Assembly (NCBI GenBank): GCA_937899715.1
Contig: CALCNX010000138.1
Span: 1-47,262, forward strand
Source: an uncultured bacterium
Lineage (GTDB): Bacteria; Bacteroidota; Ignavibacteria; Kapaibacteriales; UBA4661
Reading direction: 5' to 3'
Length of the DNA: 47,262 nucleotides
The position numbers and the translations under genes are program-made. The notes beneath the pieces are model-generated. The model worked only from the letters and a program-made list of their open reading frames with translations, searched no databases and was not told the DNA's origin. Positions 26,323 to 34,034 of the stretch are shown in pieces; the stretch's first letter is position 1; each line of letters begins with the position of its first letter.

Positions 26323-27555
26323 ATGATGAATCGTGGTCTGAAGGCAGTAAAAGCCTTCGCATTTGGTGTTGTGATGAGTGGTTTGGCGGCGGCGTGTAAT
26401 GAAGCCGGGCAAGTAGCAAAAACGATTGCGCCCGAAGCGGAAGCAGTCAATGCCAGCGCAGCCAAAGGTCTGCAAAGCGCACAACTAACGGCAGAAGAAC
26501 GCGAAGCGAAAAAGCGCGAGTTCTTCGCAAAGCCGGAAGTAAAAGAAATGTCCGCCGGACTGGAAGAAATCGCCGAAGCGGTTGCTGTGGCGGTGGAAGA
26601 CAAAACCTTACGCGACCGCATCTATGCGAAGTGTATGGAGAAATTCGACGGCGAAACAAACGTCCTCTGGCAGCAGCTTGAGGGCGACGATAATCTTCGT
26701 TCAAAAGGCGGCTGGAGCAAGAAGATAGACGACAAAGGTCGCAAGAATACGGTTGTAAAAGGTGTTGGTAATGTGGACGCTGCGGTAAAGAAGTTTGAGA
26801 AACTTGTCAATGCTCCCTTACACTTGTTCTGGATGTACCCTTCGACGTGGGATAAAAAGACAACTCCGTTGATAGCGTTTGTACCGTGGGACGTTGACCC
26901 CGATACACGGCAGAGTATTCCTGCGTTTGATAGTAAAGGAAATCGTTTTGAACTTGACCGTAAGGGCGAACTTGCAAAAAAGCGCCCAATAGTAGTAGTT
27001 ACGGTTAATGAGCGTGTTGGTCTTAACGGCGGTCGTAAAGATATTGTGGGCGTTTCGCATGAGGATAATGCAAATTCAGTTACGATTCAAGCGAAAGGGA
27101 AATCACCTAATCTTACCGGTTCGACTACCGTAAATCGGGTGCGCCCAGGTTCTGTAAGGATTGACTTCTTTGGCGATGAATTACCGTGGGATGGCGGTGC
27201 AGAATTTGAGTATGCTTATGAGTATAGAGTACGACTCATTGGGAGTCCCTCAGGAATTATTCGGTCATATTACGGTGGCTATCGAAGCATTCCAAGCAAT
27301 GCGACATCTTCATTTTCTTTTAGTGCGAGTGATACTTACTATCACCATCCACTTTTCCAAGATTCAGATACGGAAACAGCACTTGATGTAAAGTTTACTT
27401 ATTATGAAGACGATGGAGCCAGCATATTTGATGACTACATGGATTATCATCAATTTAATGTACCCGACAACCCGGAAACGATCAACAAATCACTCTCTGA
27501 TGACCCGGTTACAACCTATGTCAAAGAAGGCTCGTACACATTCTTCTTCTATTAA
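26323..27555 (+). CDS. Hypothetical lipoprotein
   Basis: A 410-residue protein. The ATG at 26323 follows a TGGAG site and gives a lipoprotein signal (GVVMSGLAAAC, lipid cysteine Cys25), so it is membrane-anchored and exported. After an Ala/Glu-rich helical region (about 40-110) comes a basic segment with FDGETNVLWQQLEG, then a long beta-rich C-terminal half full of Ser, Tyr and Asp (RVRPGSVRIDFFGDELPW and SYYGGYRSIPSNATSSFSFS). I do not recognise the family; a distant relation to DUF3103-type lipoproteins is only a guess. It opens an AT-richer group of three genes and precedes the related outer-membrane proteins by 13 bases, so the three are probably one operon. Confidence 0.6.
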   Translation: MMNRGLKAVKAFAFGVVMSGLAAACNEAGQVAKTIAPEAEAVNASAAKGLQSAQLTAEEREAKKREFFAKPEVKEMSAGLEEIAEAVAVAVEDKTLRDRIYAKCMEKFDGETNVLWQQLEGDDNLRSKGGWSKKIDDKGRKNTVVKGVGNVDAAVKKFEKLVNAPLHLFWMYPSTWDKKTTPLIAFVPWDVDPDTRQSIPAFDSKGNRFELDRKGELAKKRPIVVVTVNERVGLNGGRKDIVGVSHEDNANSVTIQAKGKSPNLTGSTTVNRVRPGSVRIDFFGDELPWDGGAEFEYAYEYRVRLIGSPSGIIRSYYGGYRSIPSNATSSFSFSASDTYYHHPLFQDSDTETALDVKFTYYEDDGASIFDDYMDYHQFNVPDNPETINKSLSDDPVTTYVKEGSYTFFFY

Positions 27556-27568
27556 CGGAGTAGTTTCA

Positions 27569-28339
27569 TTGTCCAATTATTTGTATTTCATACGATTGCA
27601 AGTACGCCGCTTGTCCAAAACATTATTGGCGGGCATGATTTATTTTGCTTGCTCTTTCACCTGTAAGGCAATCCTGCAATCGCATCCCGATACAACCTAT
27701 TCTCCTGCGGCAATAATGCCGCAGGAGAATCTTAGGGATTTTAACCGTAATTCTGTTGCATGGGGTGGAAGTTTCGTCGAAGGTGATATAACTCGCGGTC
27801 GTGATGAAGGTGAATTAATGATTTCTACGGCATACGCCAGAAATTTGAGCCGAAGCATTAGTATTGAAGCTGCTTTGCATTATGTTGGTGTTGCTCGTTA
27901 TCTACAGTTTCAAGGTCGTTTCACTGATGATACCGCACGATACATCTCAAACGCTTGGATAGGCGATATTACAGCATTTATTGCCCCTTTTAACGGTACG
28001 CTGGAACGTTTGAGGTTTGGTGCCGGACCGACTCTGCGTTGGTATAGCTCATTAGGTGCCAATCAACGACCAAGACTTTATGTTAGCCCTCAAGGCGATA
28101 CCACACGCTTTCCCGTAATCGCCAATGTACAGTACACAGAAAGCATCCTCGCCGGGTTTCACGGCATCGTTGAGTATGTGATTCCTCTCCCATCCATCCG
28201 AGGACTTGAGATTGTTATTCGGTCTCAGCTTCATCTACTGTTTCCTCCCGGTCACGACATTAGTGGTGGCGGTGAACCTGCTCGATTTGGTCGGCTTGGC
28301 TCTGCGAGTATTGGTGCTTTTGTGCGTTTCGGCTGGTAA
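27569..28339 (+). CDS. Predicted outer-membrane protein, paralogue A
   Basis: About 256 residues. I start it at a TTG at 27569 because GGAG lies 8 bases upstream and it yields a signal peptide (RRLSKTLLAGMIYFACSFTC, then KA). The ATG at 27635 would cut into that signal. The mature part alternates polar and hydrophobic residues as in a small beta-barrel and ends GRLGSASIGAFVRFGW, with the terminal aromatic residue required for barrel assembly. It shares layout and motifs with the next protein: FNRNSVAWG and FNNYAAWG, YARNLSRSISIEAALHYV and YGYHISPNISCEASLHFL, DITAFIAPF and DITGFLYPF, EYVIPLPSIRGLEIVIR and DYIVPLSAILDVGFRLS. Function unknown. Confidence 0.6.
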   Translation: MSNYLYFIRLQVRRLSKTLLAGMIYFACSFTCKAILQSHPDTTYSPAAIMPQENLRDFNRNSVAWGGSFVEGDITRGRDEGELMISTAYARNLSRSISIEAALHYVGVARYLQFQGRFTDDTARYISNAWIGDITAFIAPFNGTLERLRFGAGPTLRWYSSLGANQRPRLYVSPQGDTTRFPVIANVQYTESILAGFHGIVEYVIPLPSIRGLEIVIRSQLHLLFPPGHDISGGGEPARFGRLGSASIGAFVRFGW

Positions 28340-28370
28340 TTTTTCTCTTCTTTATATCAACGTAGCTCCC

Positions 28371-29117
28371 ATGTTCAACAAATATTGCCCCGTTACTTTG
28401 CTCTGTTTTTTTTGTTTTACGCCACTATTTTCCAAAGAACACTTACCTTGCCTAAGTGAATATAGTTTTGAGGTTATAGATACAGTCCGGTCACCGGATA
28501 ACTACCTCTTCAATAACTATGCGGCATGGGGCTTACAATACGCCGTAAGCGATATAACGCCCCAAAGTTCAGGTGTTATGTTTTCTATGCTTTATGGCTA
28601 CCATATCTCACCAAATATTAGCTGCGAAGCATCTCTGCATTTCTTACGATATCTCCAGATAGAGAATTCATATTCTTCCATCACGCTTCCCAATAACACA
28701 GTTTTATACCAACCTGAGCATAGCAGTTCTGTGAGCCAAATGCTTGCATTTGATATTACAGGTTTTTTGTATCCTTTCGGAGTTGAGCAGAAAAATATCA
28801 GCGTGGGAGCAGGATTTTCAGGACGTTGGGGGGCTTCGATGCGGAATTTTGCGCGGGTGAAGTCATCGGGTTTGGAGGAGTATTTTTCGTTCTTTACAAA
28901 CCAATTTGCATTGGGTGCAAATATCAAAGTAGATTATATCGTACCTCTGAGTGCAATCCTTGATGTTGGTTTTCGTCTGAGCGGTCAGTTCTTTTTCCCA
29001 CCTGTACAGGTTACGGGAGATAATATTGCTCTTGGTTATTTTCTCACACCCGATGTTTTACCACCGTTCTATGGCGCAACGGTTAGTCTAGGCGCTTTCC
29101 TGCGCATTAATTTTTAG
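28371..29117 (+). CDS. Predicted outer-membrane protein, paralogue B
   Basis: A 248-residue protein from ATG 28371. It has an N-terminal signal (KYCPVTLLCFFCFTPLFS), and the rest matches paralogue A along its whole length, ending TVSLGAFLRINF with a terminal Phe. The two genes are 31 bases apart and diverged enough at the DNA level to be an old duplication. With the preceding lipoprotein they may form a surface complex. I assign no function. Composition is AT-richer than the flanking kinase and receptor genes, which suggests later acquisition. Confidence 0.65.
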   Translation: MFNKYCPVTLLCFFCFTPLFSKEHLPCLSEYSFEVIDTVRSPDNYLFNNYAAWGLQYAVSDITPQSSGVMFSMLYGYHISPNISCEASLHFLRYLQIENSYSSITLPNNTVLYQPEHSSSVSQMLAFDITGFLYPFGVEQKNISVGAGFSGRWGASMRNFARVKSSGLEEYFSFFTNQFALGANIKVDYIVPLSAILDVGFRLSGQFFFPPVQVTGDNIALGYFLTPDVLPPFYGATVSLGAFLRINF

Positions 29118-29124
29118 CCCCTGT

Positions 29125-30027
29125 TCACCGTCCCCGCAAACACGACGTTTCCAAATACTGCCGGAACTGCGAGCGCCGCGCAATCACATCATTATGCGAC
29201 AAATCGGTATGAATAAAAATGGCGGAGGAGCGCATGAAATCTTGTTTGGTAGCGTTAGACTCCTCCAGAGCACGGAAAGGTACGTTCCATGCCGTGAGGT
29301 CTTCCATCAGTTTTTCTGTTTCTGCTTTCGTGCCACCGCCATCGGTGTAGATATTGACAAAGCGTCCGCGAAGCCGCTTGCAATCAGTCTCAAGCCAATG
29401 CGCAAACTTTTCCGTCTGCCCATAGAGCGCGTCAAAAAGCCAAACCTCACGCACAGGTACACCACCTCGAAGCAGCATATACGCCATTCCGCGATACGCA
29501 CCGCTATGACCCGCCAGAATAACATTACCAAGCCGCGCCCTGATGTTTTTGGTACGGCGCAAGGTTTCAAGCGTCTCCGCAAGTAAGCGCTGCAAGCCGC
29601 ACGAATCCTCCAACTTACCACCAAAAGAATCCGGCGCAAAGCGTGGTCCTTCAGGGAACACCAGCACCGCATTCCGCCCGCTTTCGGCAAACTGCTCCGC
29701 AAGCCGGAACTGTGCGTTTGCCGTATCAATACAATTATTCCAACCATGCAAATACACGACCACATCAAGCGCCTTTGCAGGATGGAAGCTCTTGGGAAGA
29801 AATATCATCACACTGCTGTCGCGGTAATGCTGCGCCTCAGGATAGCTTTTGCCATCGTAGGTATGTCCTTGAGCGCGTTTGGGATGCGGGAGGGGTGCAG
29901 ATTTCATGCGCACAGTAAGGCTTTCGCCAATTACAGTGCCTGAGGTAGAAGTGGTGGTACGCCACTCTTGTGCTTCGGCGGAAAATACAAGAAAGAGAAA
30001 AAACAACATCGAAAAAAGAGATTTCAT
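29125..30027 (-). CDS. Secreted alpha/beta hydrolase
   Basis: A 300-residue exported enzyme. I chose ATG 30027 since it begins a clean signal peptide (MKSLFSMLFFLFLVFSAEAQ); the longer form from 30108 does not. The alpha/beta-hydrolase landmarks are YLHGWNNC (oxyanion region, His94), LAGHSGAYRG with the nucleophile Ser175, WLFDALYG with probable acid Asp199, and a C-terminal His273 or His278 in HTDLSHNDV. It resembles feruloyl-esterase/PHB-depolymerase-like proteins in layout, but the substrate is unknown. It is the last gene of a tight leftward series and starts 37 bases after the gene ending at 30065. The convergent outer-membrane gene ends 7 bases away. Confidence 0.78.
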   Translation of the reverse strand: MKSLFSMLFFLFLVFSAEAQEWRTTTSTSGTVIGESLTVRMKSAPLPHPKRAQGHTYDGKSYPEAQHYRDSSVMIFLPKSFHPAKALDVVVYLHGWNNCIDTANAQFRLAEQFAESGRNAVLVFPEGPRFAPDSFGGKLEDSCGLQRLLAETLETLRRTKNIRARLGNVILAGHSGAYRGMAYMLLRGGVPVREVWLFDALYGQTEKFAHWLETDCKRLRGRFVNIYTDGGGTKAETEKLMEDLTAWNVPFRALEESNATKQDFMRSSAIFIHTDLSHNDVIARRSQFRQYLETSCLRGR

Positions 30028-30064
30028 GCGGCTTTGGGAGATTGGTTGTACAAAAAGTGCGCAA

Positions 30065-30526
30065 TTACTCATCAGGTGGCAACGGCACCAGTATCGGTGC
30101 GGCTTCAAACATCATCACGGGGAGGCTTGCAGAGTAATCTTCATCCCAATCGGAATACTGGCGCAGAATCCCCAGTGGCAGTGTCTGCCGAAGCATTTCG
30201 GCATACCACGCCGCATATTTGCTTGTCGCCTTCTTTGCCTTTCGCACAAGTGCCGGAAACCGTTCACAAAATTTCAGGGCGAGGTCGTGCGGAGTTTCAT
30301 TTTCTGCGTCGTCCCAGCCGAAATAGTGATTGTGTTCGCCACTGCTATAACGGGCAATTTCCGTACATTCATGGGCTAAAATCTCGACACGCCAATACAT
30401 ACCTGATGGCGACATTCCTGCATAAATCCGCAGCCCCGCATATCCCATTTGGTGAAGCTCGCCGACCATTTCCAAGACAGTGCGGGCAAAGCGAAAGACG
30501 TGATAGGATTGGGAATGCGTCGTCAT
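30065..30526 (-). CDS. Hypothetical protein, fourth gene of the ATPase/TOPRIM cassette
   Basis: A 153-residue protein I do not recognise. It has an N-terminal helix (HVFRFARTVLEMVGELHQMG), then a compact block LRIYAGMSPSGMYWRVEI (about 32-49) that looks structurally constrained, HNHYFGWDD in the middle and helices with KFCERFPALVRKAKKATSKY, finishing with an acidic-proline tail. There is no signal or membrane segment. Its ATG (30526-30524) overlaps the TGA of the preceding gene by four bases (ATGA), the same junction as the two before it, so it is very probably translated with them. It could be an accessory, immunity-like or effector component. Confidence 0.6.
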   Translation of the reverse strand: MTTHSQSYHVFRFARTVLEMVGELHQMGYAGLRIYAGMSPSGMYWRVEILAHECTEIARYSSGEHNHYFGWDDAENETPHDLALKFCERFPALVRKAKKATSKYAAWYAEMLRQTLPLGILRQYSDWDEDYSASLPVMMFEAAPILVPLPPDE

Positions 30527-31023
30527 GCGCTTGGCGGCAAGTGTTTCTGCGCCGAGCCAGACTCTATGCGCTGCAAACGCTCCTCCGCAAGCAGCGCCAT
30601 AAGTTGTGCGGCAAACGCACGGGCAGTTTGTAGCCCGCGCACTTCGAGCGTCAGCATAAGTTCATGCCCCCGCGCGGACGGTATGCCTTCCAGTGCTTTC
30701 AAACTTTTCGTCGTGATAATCATTTTCGGATTCCACACGTGCTTCCAATCGCCCGTATTATTGCGGAAGCGCCAGCGCTTACATTCGATGGACTGTATCA
30801 AGTGTAAAGGAATGATGCGGGTTTGCACGTCAGTTCGTTTTTGTTTATAGCTTGTCATGGAGTATTCGCTTTTAGCCGTCACAAATTCCATGACAAGCGC
30901 ACCGTCCTCAAAGCGCATGATTCCTGAACTACCGGAAGAATACTCGCCACGGAAGAGCGAATAATCATCATCGGTTACATCTTTGTCAAGAAAAAAGGGA
31001 ATTGCGTCGAGGTCGAGAATCAT
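30523..31023 (-). CDS. Hypothetical protein, third gene of the ATPase/TOPRIM cassette (possibly PH-like)
   Basis: A 166-residue protein of unknown family. Alternating beta strands (FRGEYSSGSSGIMRFEDGAL is the first part, then RIIPLHLIQSIECKRWRFR and PKMIITTKSLKALEG) followed by a C-terminal helix (ARAFAAQLMALLAEERLQRI) resemble the order of a PH-like domain; this is a guess from pattern, not similarity. No membrane segment. Its ATG (31023-31021) overlaps the stop of the TOPRIM gene by four bases, and its own stop overlaps the next start in the same way. The context suggests it works with the ATPase/TOPRIM pair. Confidence 0.6.
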   Translation of the reverse strand: MILDLDAIPFFLDKDVTDDDYSLFRGEYSSGSSGIMRFEDGALVMEFVTAKSEYSMTSYKQKRTDVQTRIIPLHLIQSIECKRWRFRNNTGDWKHVWNPKMIITTKSLKALEGIPSARGHELMLTLEVRGLQTARAFAAQLMALLAEERLQRIESGSAQKHLPPSA

Positions 31024-31757
31024 GGTGTGGTCTCCTGTTGGGATTCGCTAAAATGTTTCTTAAGGAAGGTGTGGAGCGGATTCAAATGTTTTGTCGCATG
31101 GTCAATATTCCAGTGATTTGAGTCTTGGTAGTTGCGTTTATTGCCAAAAGCATTGTTATAGGTGGTATTAACCTCAGCATAAGCAAACAGCATCGTTTTA
31201 TCGCTTGGCGTTGTATAGCCAGAAGAGCGTAGACAATCTGCGTACGATTGCCAGCAATGAAGCAGTGAACTGTGCTCATCGGGGATACATGATTTCAAAA
31301 GGTCTTCCAATGTGCCATTAGTGGCATTATCGGGCAAAAGGAAAATCTGTTCTTCGCTCAGCTGCACACTTACCGAGGAAGCTCGTTGTATAATAAATGA
31401 CCGTTTTGCCGCTACGCCGCGATTTTGCTTATTTTGCGGATCTTGCGTTGTGTCAGGTCTATCAGCATCAAATACAACGAGTACCTTCATAGTTGGGCGA
31501 ACATCAAGAATTTGTCTAGCTACTCCCGGTGGCTTAAACCAGAATGTCAATTTGTCTTGTGAGTTTGTCGTGAAGATAATTATGTCCGATTTCAATGCTT
31601 GTCCATCCGTAGGGTTTTTCACGCTTTTGCTTGTATCAGCATCAGGGTTGTAAATTATCAAGCTGTCTGAGACAACAGGAAACCATTCCTTGATGCAATG
31701 CCTTATAAATACAGCATCTTCCATGCCTTCAACGAGAAGAAGAATATTCTGTTTCAT
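31020..31757 (-). CDS. TOPRIM-domain protein (DUF3226-like), second gene of the cassette
   Basis: A 245-residue protein starting at ATG 31757; the GTG at 31763 is less likely because the ATG forms an exact ATGA overlap with the ATPase stop. TOPRIM features are LLLVEGMED with Glu10, and LVVFDADRPD with Asp97 and Asp99. The block PDNATNGTLEDLL recurs as PDNQERGMLEDFV in the protein at 19335, so both belong to one family although the sequences are otherwise far apart. By analogy with OLD and GajA nucleases it probably binds two metal ions and cuts nucleic acid when its ATPase partner permits. The activity itself is inferred. Confidence 0.72.
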   Translation of the reverse strand: MKQNILLLVEGMEDAVFIRHCIKEWFPVVSDSLIIYNPDADTSKSVKNPTDGQALKSDIIIFTTNSQDKLTFWFKPPGVARQILDVRPTMKVLVVFDADRPDTTQDPQNKQNRGVAAKRSFIIQRASSVSVQLSEEQIFLLPDNATNGTLEDLLKSCIPDEHSSLLHCWQSYADCLRSSGYTTPSDKTMLFAYAEVNTTYNNAFGNKRNYQDSNHWNIDHATKHLNPLHTFLKKHFSESQQETTP

Positions 31758-32770
31758 CCCCACACCTCTCGCGGGTCGAGCCGAGCTTCCATAGCATATT
31801 GAAAGTCATCAAATTCATATGGGTAGCTTTTCACACTACCATCCGGCATTTCCGCTAACTTAAAACACCGCGCCCGCTCCTGATACTGCAACATTTCTGG
31901 CTCTTCCAACACTTCTTTGAATACTTCTAAACATTCCCAGTTGTGCGTGGTGGCGAAGAGCTGGACGTTATGTGTTGCCGCAGCTTTCAGAATAGTACGC
32001 CAAAAATTCTTGAAGCGACTTATATGAACACCTGCATCTATTTCGTCAATCATTAAACGATTATCGGAATGCAGGATAATTTCGATTAAAATTCGGAACA
32101 ATTTAATGACACCATCACCAAAAACACCGAGTGGTAATGCGGGGTCTATACCATTCTGAAAAACAATTAGATGTGGCTCGTGCGAATCTTTTGTGCGAAT
32201 ATCGAAGTTAATGAGACGTGGCAGCATGACTTTCATATCCTGAATCAATTGCTCTCTTAGCGTTGTTCTTTCCTGTATTTCATTCTCAAAAACTTGGGCT
32301 AAATGATGCTCGTAACCATTGAAGAATGGAAGGTAGGGCATGATATAGCGATGAATGCCGTCATAGCCATTTCCAGTGCTTAGTTTTTCTTGTATACCTA
32401 AAGCATTGTATGGTGGCTCGCAATCCCAAAGTGCTGTTTCATTAGCTGGGTCATATTGAATTTCTATTGTATAATCAGGTTGGCAAACGAATGTAATTGT
32501 AATTCCTTTTGTCCACTCAGGATTACTACGATTGGCAAAATACCGCAAATATGAAGCGTTAATGTTGCTGAATCTTTTGAACGCTAATAAGGTTGTTAGC
32601 ATTCGCCAGCGCCAAACTTCAGCCGATTTTGTAATAAGCAACGCCTCCAGCACACTCGTCTTTCCCACATTGTTATCGCCCACAATGAGGTTGAACTGCC
32701 CGATATTGTTCATTTCAAAATGCTCGAAGCGTTTGAAATTTTCGACCGTGAAGGATGTGAGATGTGCCAT
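31754..32770 (-). CDS. OLD-like AAA/ABC-type ATPase, first gene of the cassette
   Basis: A 338-residue ATPase: N-terminal FTVENFKRFEHFEM, Walker A GDNNVGKTS (residues 31-39), signature-like GVFGDGVIKLFRI (about 215-227), Walker B LMIDEIDAGVH (239-249) and FATTHNWE (272-279). As with the pair at 20005 there is no fused TOPRIM domain; the next gene supplies it. The C-terminus (YPYEFDDFQYAMEARLDPREVWG region) is short. It is distinct from the first ATPase beyond the motifs. It begins 36 bases after a GroES-like gene in the same direction, so it may belong to a longer transcript reaching back to the chemotaxis receptor at 39250. Confidence 0.83.
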   Translation of the reverse strand: MAHLTSFTVENFKRFEHFEMNNIGQFNLIVGDNNVGKTSVLEALLITKSAEVWRWRMLTTLLAFKRFSNINASYLRYFANRSNPEWTKGITITFVCQPDYTIEIQYDPANETALWDCEPPYNALGIQEKLSTGNGYDGIHRYIMPYLPFFNGYEHHLAQVFENEIQERTTLREQLIQDMKVMLPRLINFDIRTKDSHEPHLIVFQNGIDPALPLGVFGDGVIKLFRILIEIILHSDNRLMIDEIDAGVHISRFKNFWRTILKAAATHNVQLFATTHNWECLEVFKEVLEEPEMLQYQERARCFKLAEMPDGSVKSYPYEFDDFQYAMEARLDPREVWG

Positions 32771-32806
32771 TTGCGTTATACAAGGATAAAAACAAGATTG
32801 ATAAAC

Positions 32807-33190
32807 TTATTCAAACAACCCTTCGTCGCGGTGGAGAAGCAAAATTGCATTATGCGGCACAACGACGTATTTGCGTTCATTGAAGCGCAGTTCCACGGCG
32901 TATTTTTTGAGATAAATTGCCAAATCGCCCATGCGGGCTTGCAGGGGAACATATTTGACTTGCTCGTCACTTTTTTGCCACGGCTCGGTGTCGCCCGACT
33001 GCGGTACGGCGTAGCCGGGACCAACCTTGATAACATAACCGCTTGAAGCCTCGTCCTGCCCCTCCACGCCGGGCGGCAGAATTAGTCCGGCTTTGGTTTC
33101 GCCTTCTTGGGTACGGGGTTGAATCAGAACGCGGTCGCCGACGACGATAAGCTGCTCGGCGATATTGATTTCTAAATCAAGCATGAACAT
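32807..33190 (-). CDS. GroES-like (Cpn10) family protein
   Basis: About 127 residues from ATG 33190; ATGs at 33184 and 33220 are alternatives. VVGDRVLIQPRTQEGETKAGLILPPG is the Cpn10 start with a mobile-loop-like GLILPPG that in GroES contacts GroEL; it is followed by SSGYVIKVGPGY. The middle is longer than in standard GroES (about 97 residues), with a QSGDTEPWQKSDEQVKYVP insertion where the roof hairpin would be, and the end LGDLAIYLKKYAVELRF-like strand leads to YVVVPHNAILLLH. No groEL is adjacent, so this is a divergent paralogue rather than the main co-chaperonin. Confidence 0.8.
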   Translation of the reverse strand: MFMLDLEINIAEQLIVVGDRVLIQPRTQEGETKAGLILPPGVEGQDEASSGYVIKVGPGYAVPQSGDTEPWQKSDEQVKYVPLQARMGDLAIYLKKYAVELRFNERKYVVVPHNAILLLHRDEGLFE

Positions 33191-33233
33191 TGACGTTGGT
33201 GAGGAAGTATCGGTTTGCAAGCACGAATATACG

Positions 33234-34013
33234 TCATTTTACGGCATTGTACAACGACTCTACAAAGACACAGCGCCGCTCTGTATCAATCCGATAGCGC
33301 ACACGCCACGTTTGGTAGGCATATTCATATTCCTCGCCCCCTGCCACGAGAACACGTATCCGCCTGTATGGGTGCGGAAAAGGGTCGTGCTGAAGGACAC
33401 GACGAAGCGTATCTTCCATTTTCGGGTGCTCACAAAGCGCAGAAGCGAGCATTGGCAAGACTTCAGGCGCAATGTCAAGCGTAAATTGCTGTTCCGCAGC
33501 TAATTCTTCCAGCCAGCCCGTGCGCGAGGCGGGAAACGAGTCATATTGCGGGATATACGGCTTAATATCCACAATCGGCGTGCCGTCCAGCAAATCGCAA
33601 TTCCCCACACGCAGCACTAACCCTTGCACATCCAGCACTTCCACGACCGACATTCCAAGCGGGTTCGGGCGATACGGCGCACGGGTGGCAAATACGCCGC
33701 GCTTCACACGCCCACGCGGTGGCAGCACTTTGGGCTTCCACTGCGCAACGCCATTACTGAGGTTTTCGTGAAAAATATACAAGAGCCAAACCCGCTCAAA
33801 ACCTTGTACGTCAGCAAGCGCTTGTTCGTAATTACACTGCGGGAAAAGCCGTACACACGCTTGTTTACTGCGGTCTTGTTGGTGGTGGAGCGTTTCTTCG
33901 TTCTGGAGCGGCTGTCTGGGAGCATCGTATTTACGCCCGAAGCGTGTAGAAATCACGCCAATTGGCTCCAATGAGTATCTCACGACTTCAGATTCACGTT
34001 CTTGCTTTTTCAC
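33234..34013 (-). CDS. tRNA (N6-threonylcarbamoyladenosine-37) methyltransferase-like, TsaA/TrmO family
   Basis: A 259-residue SAM-dependent enzyme of the TsaA/TrmO (UPF0066) family, which methylates t6A37 in certain threonine tRNAs. Typical blocks are LEPIGVISTRFGRKYDAPRQP (in part, about 15-34), VWLLYIFHEN (about 74-83), GVFATRAPYRPNPLGMS (about 105-121) with the SAM-binding Arg/Pro/Asn, and LDGTPIVDIKPYIP (about 141-154). The C-terminal ~90 residues form the additional domain seen in longer members. The gene starts 21 bases after the propeller kinase stop and ends 43 bases before the GroES-like gene. Confidence 0.9.
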   Translation of the reverse strand: MKKQERESEVVRYSLEPIGVISTRFGRKYDAPRQPLQNEETLHHQQDRSKQACVRLFPQCNYEQALADVQGFERVWLLYIFHENLSNGVAQWKPKVLPPRGRVKRGVFATRAPYRPNPLGMSVVEVLDVQGLVLRVGNCDLLDGTPIVDIKPYIPQYDSFPASRTGWLEELAAEQQFTLDIAPEVLPMLASALCEHPKMEDTLRRVLQHDPFPHPYRRIRVLVAGGEEYEYAYQTWRVRYRIDTERRCVFVESLYNAVK

Positions 34014-34034
34014 TCTTTCAATCTCCTTCTTGGC

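Noticed and set aside
26077..26484. 135-residue minus-strand frame over the hairpin region
   Set aside because: Composition and content are non-coding-like; it overlaps the lipoprotein start and the structured RNA candidate.
33165..33503. Short plus-strand frames over the TrmO and GroES genes
   Set aside because: They are antisense to well-supported genes and show no family features.
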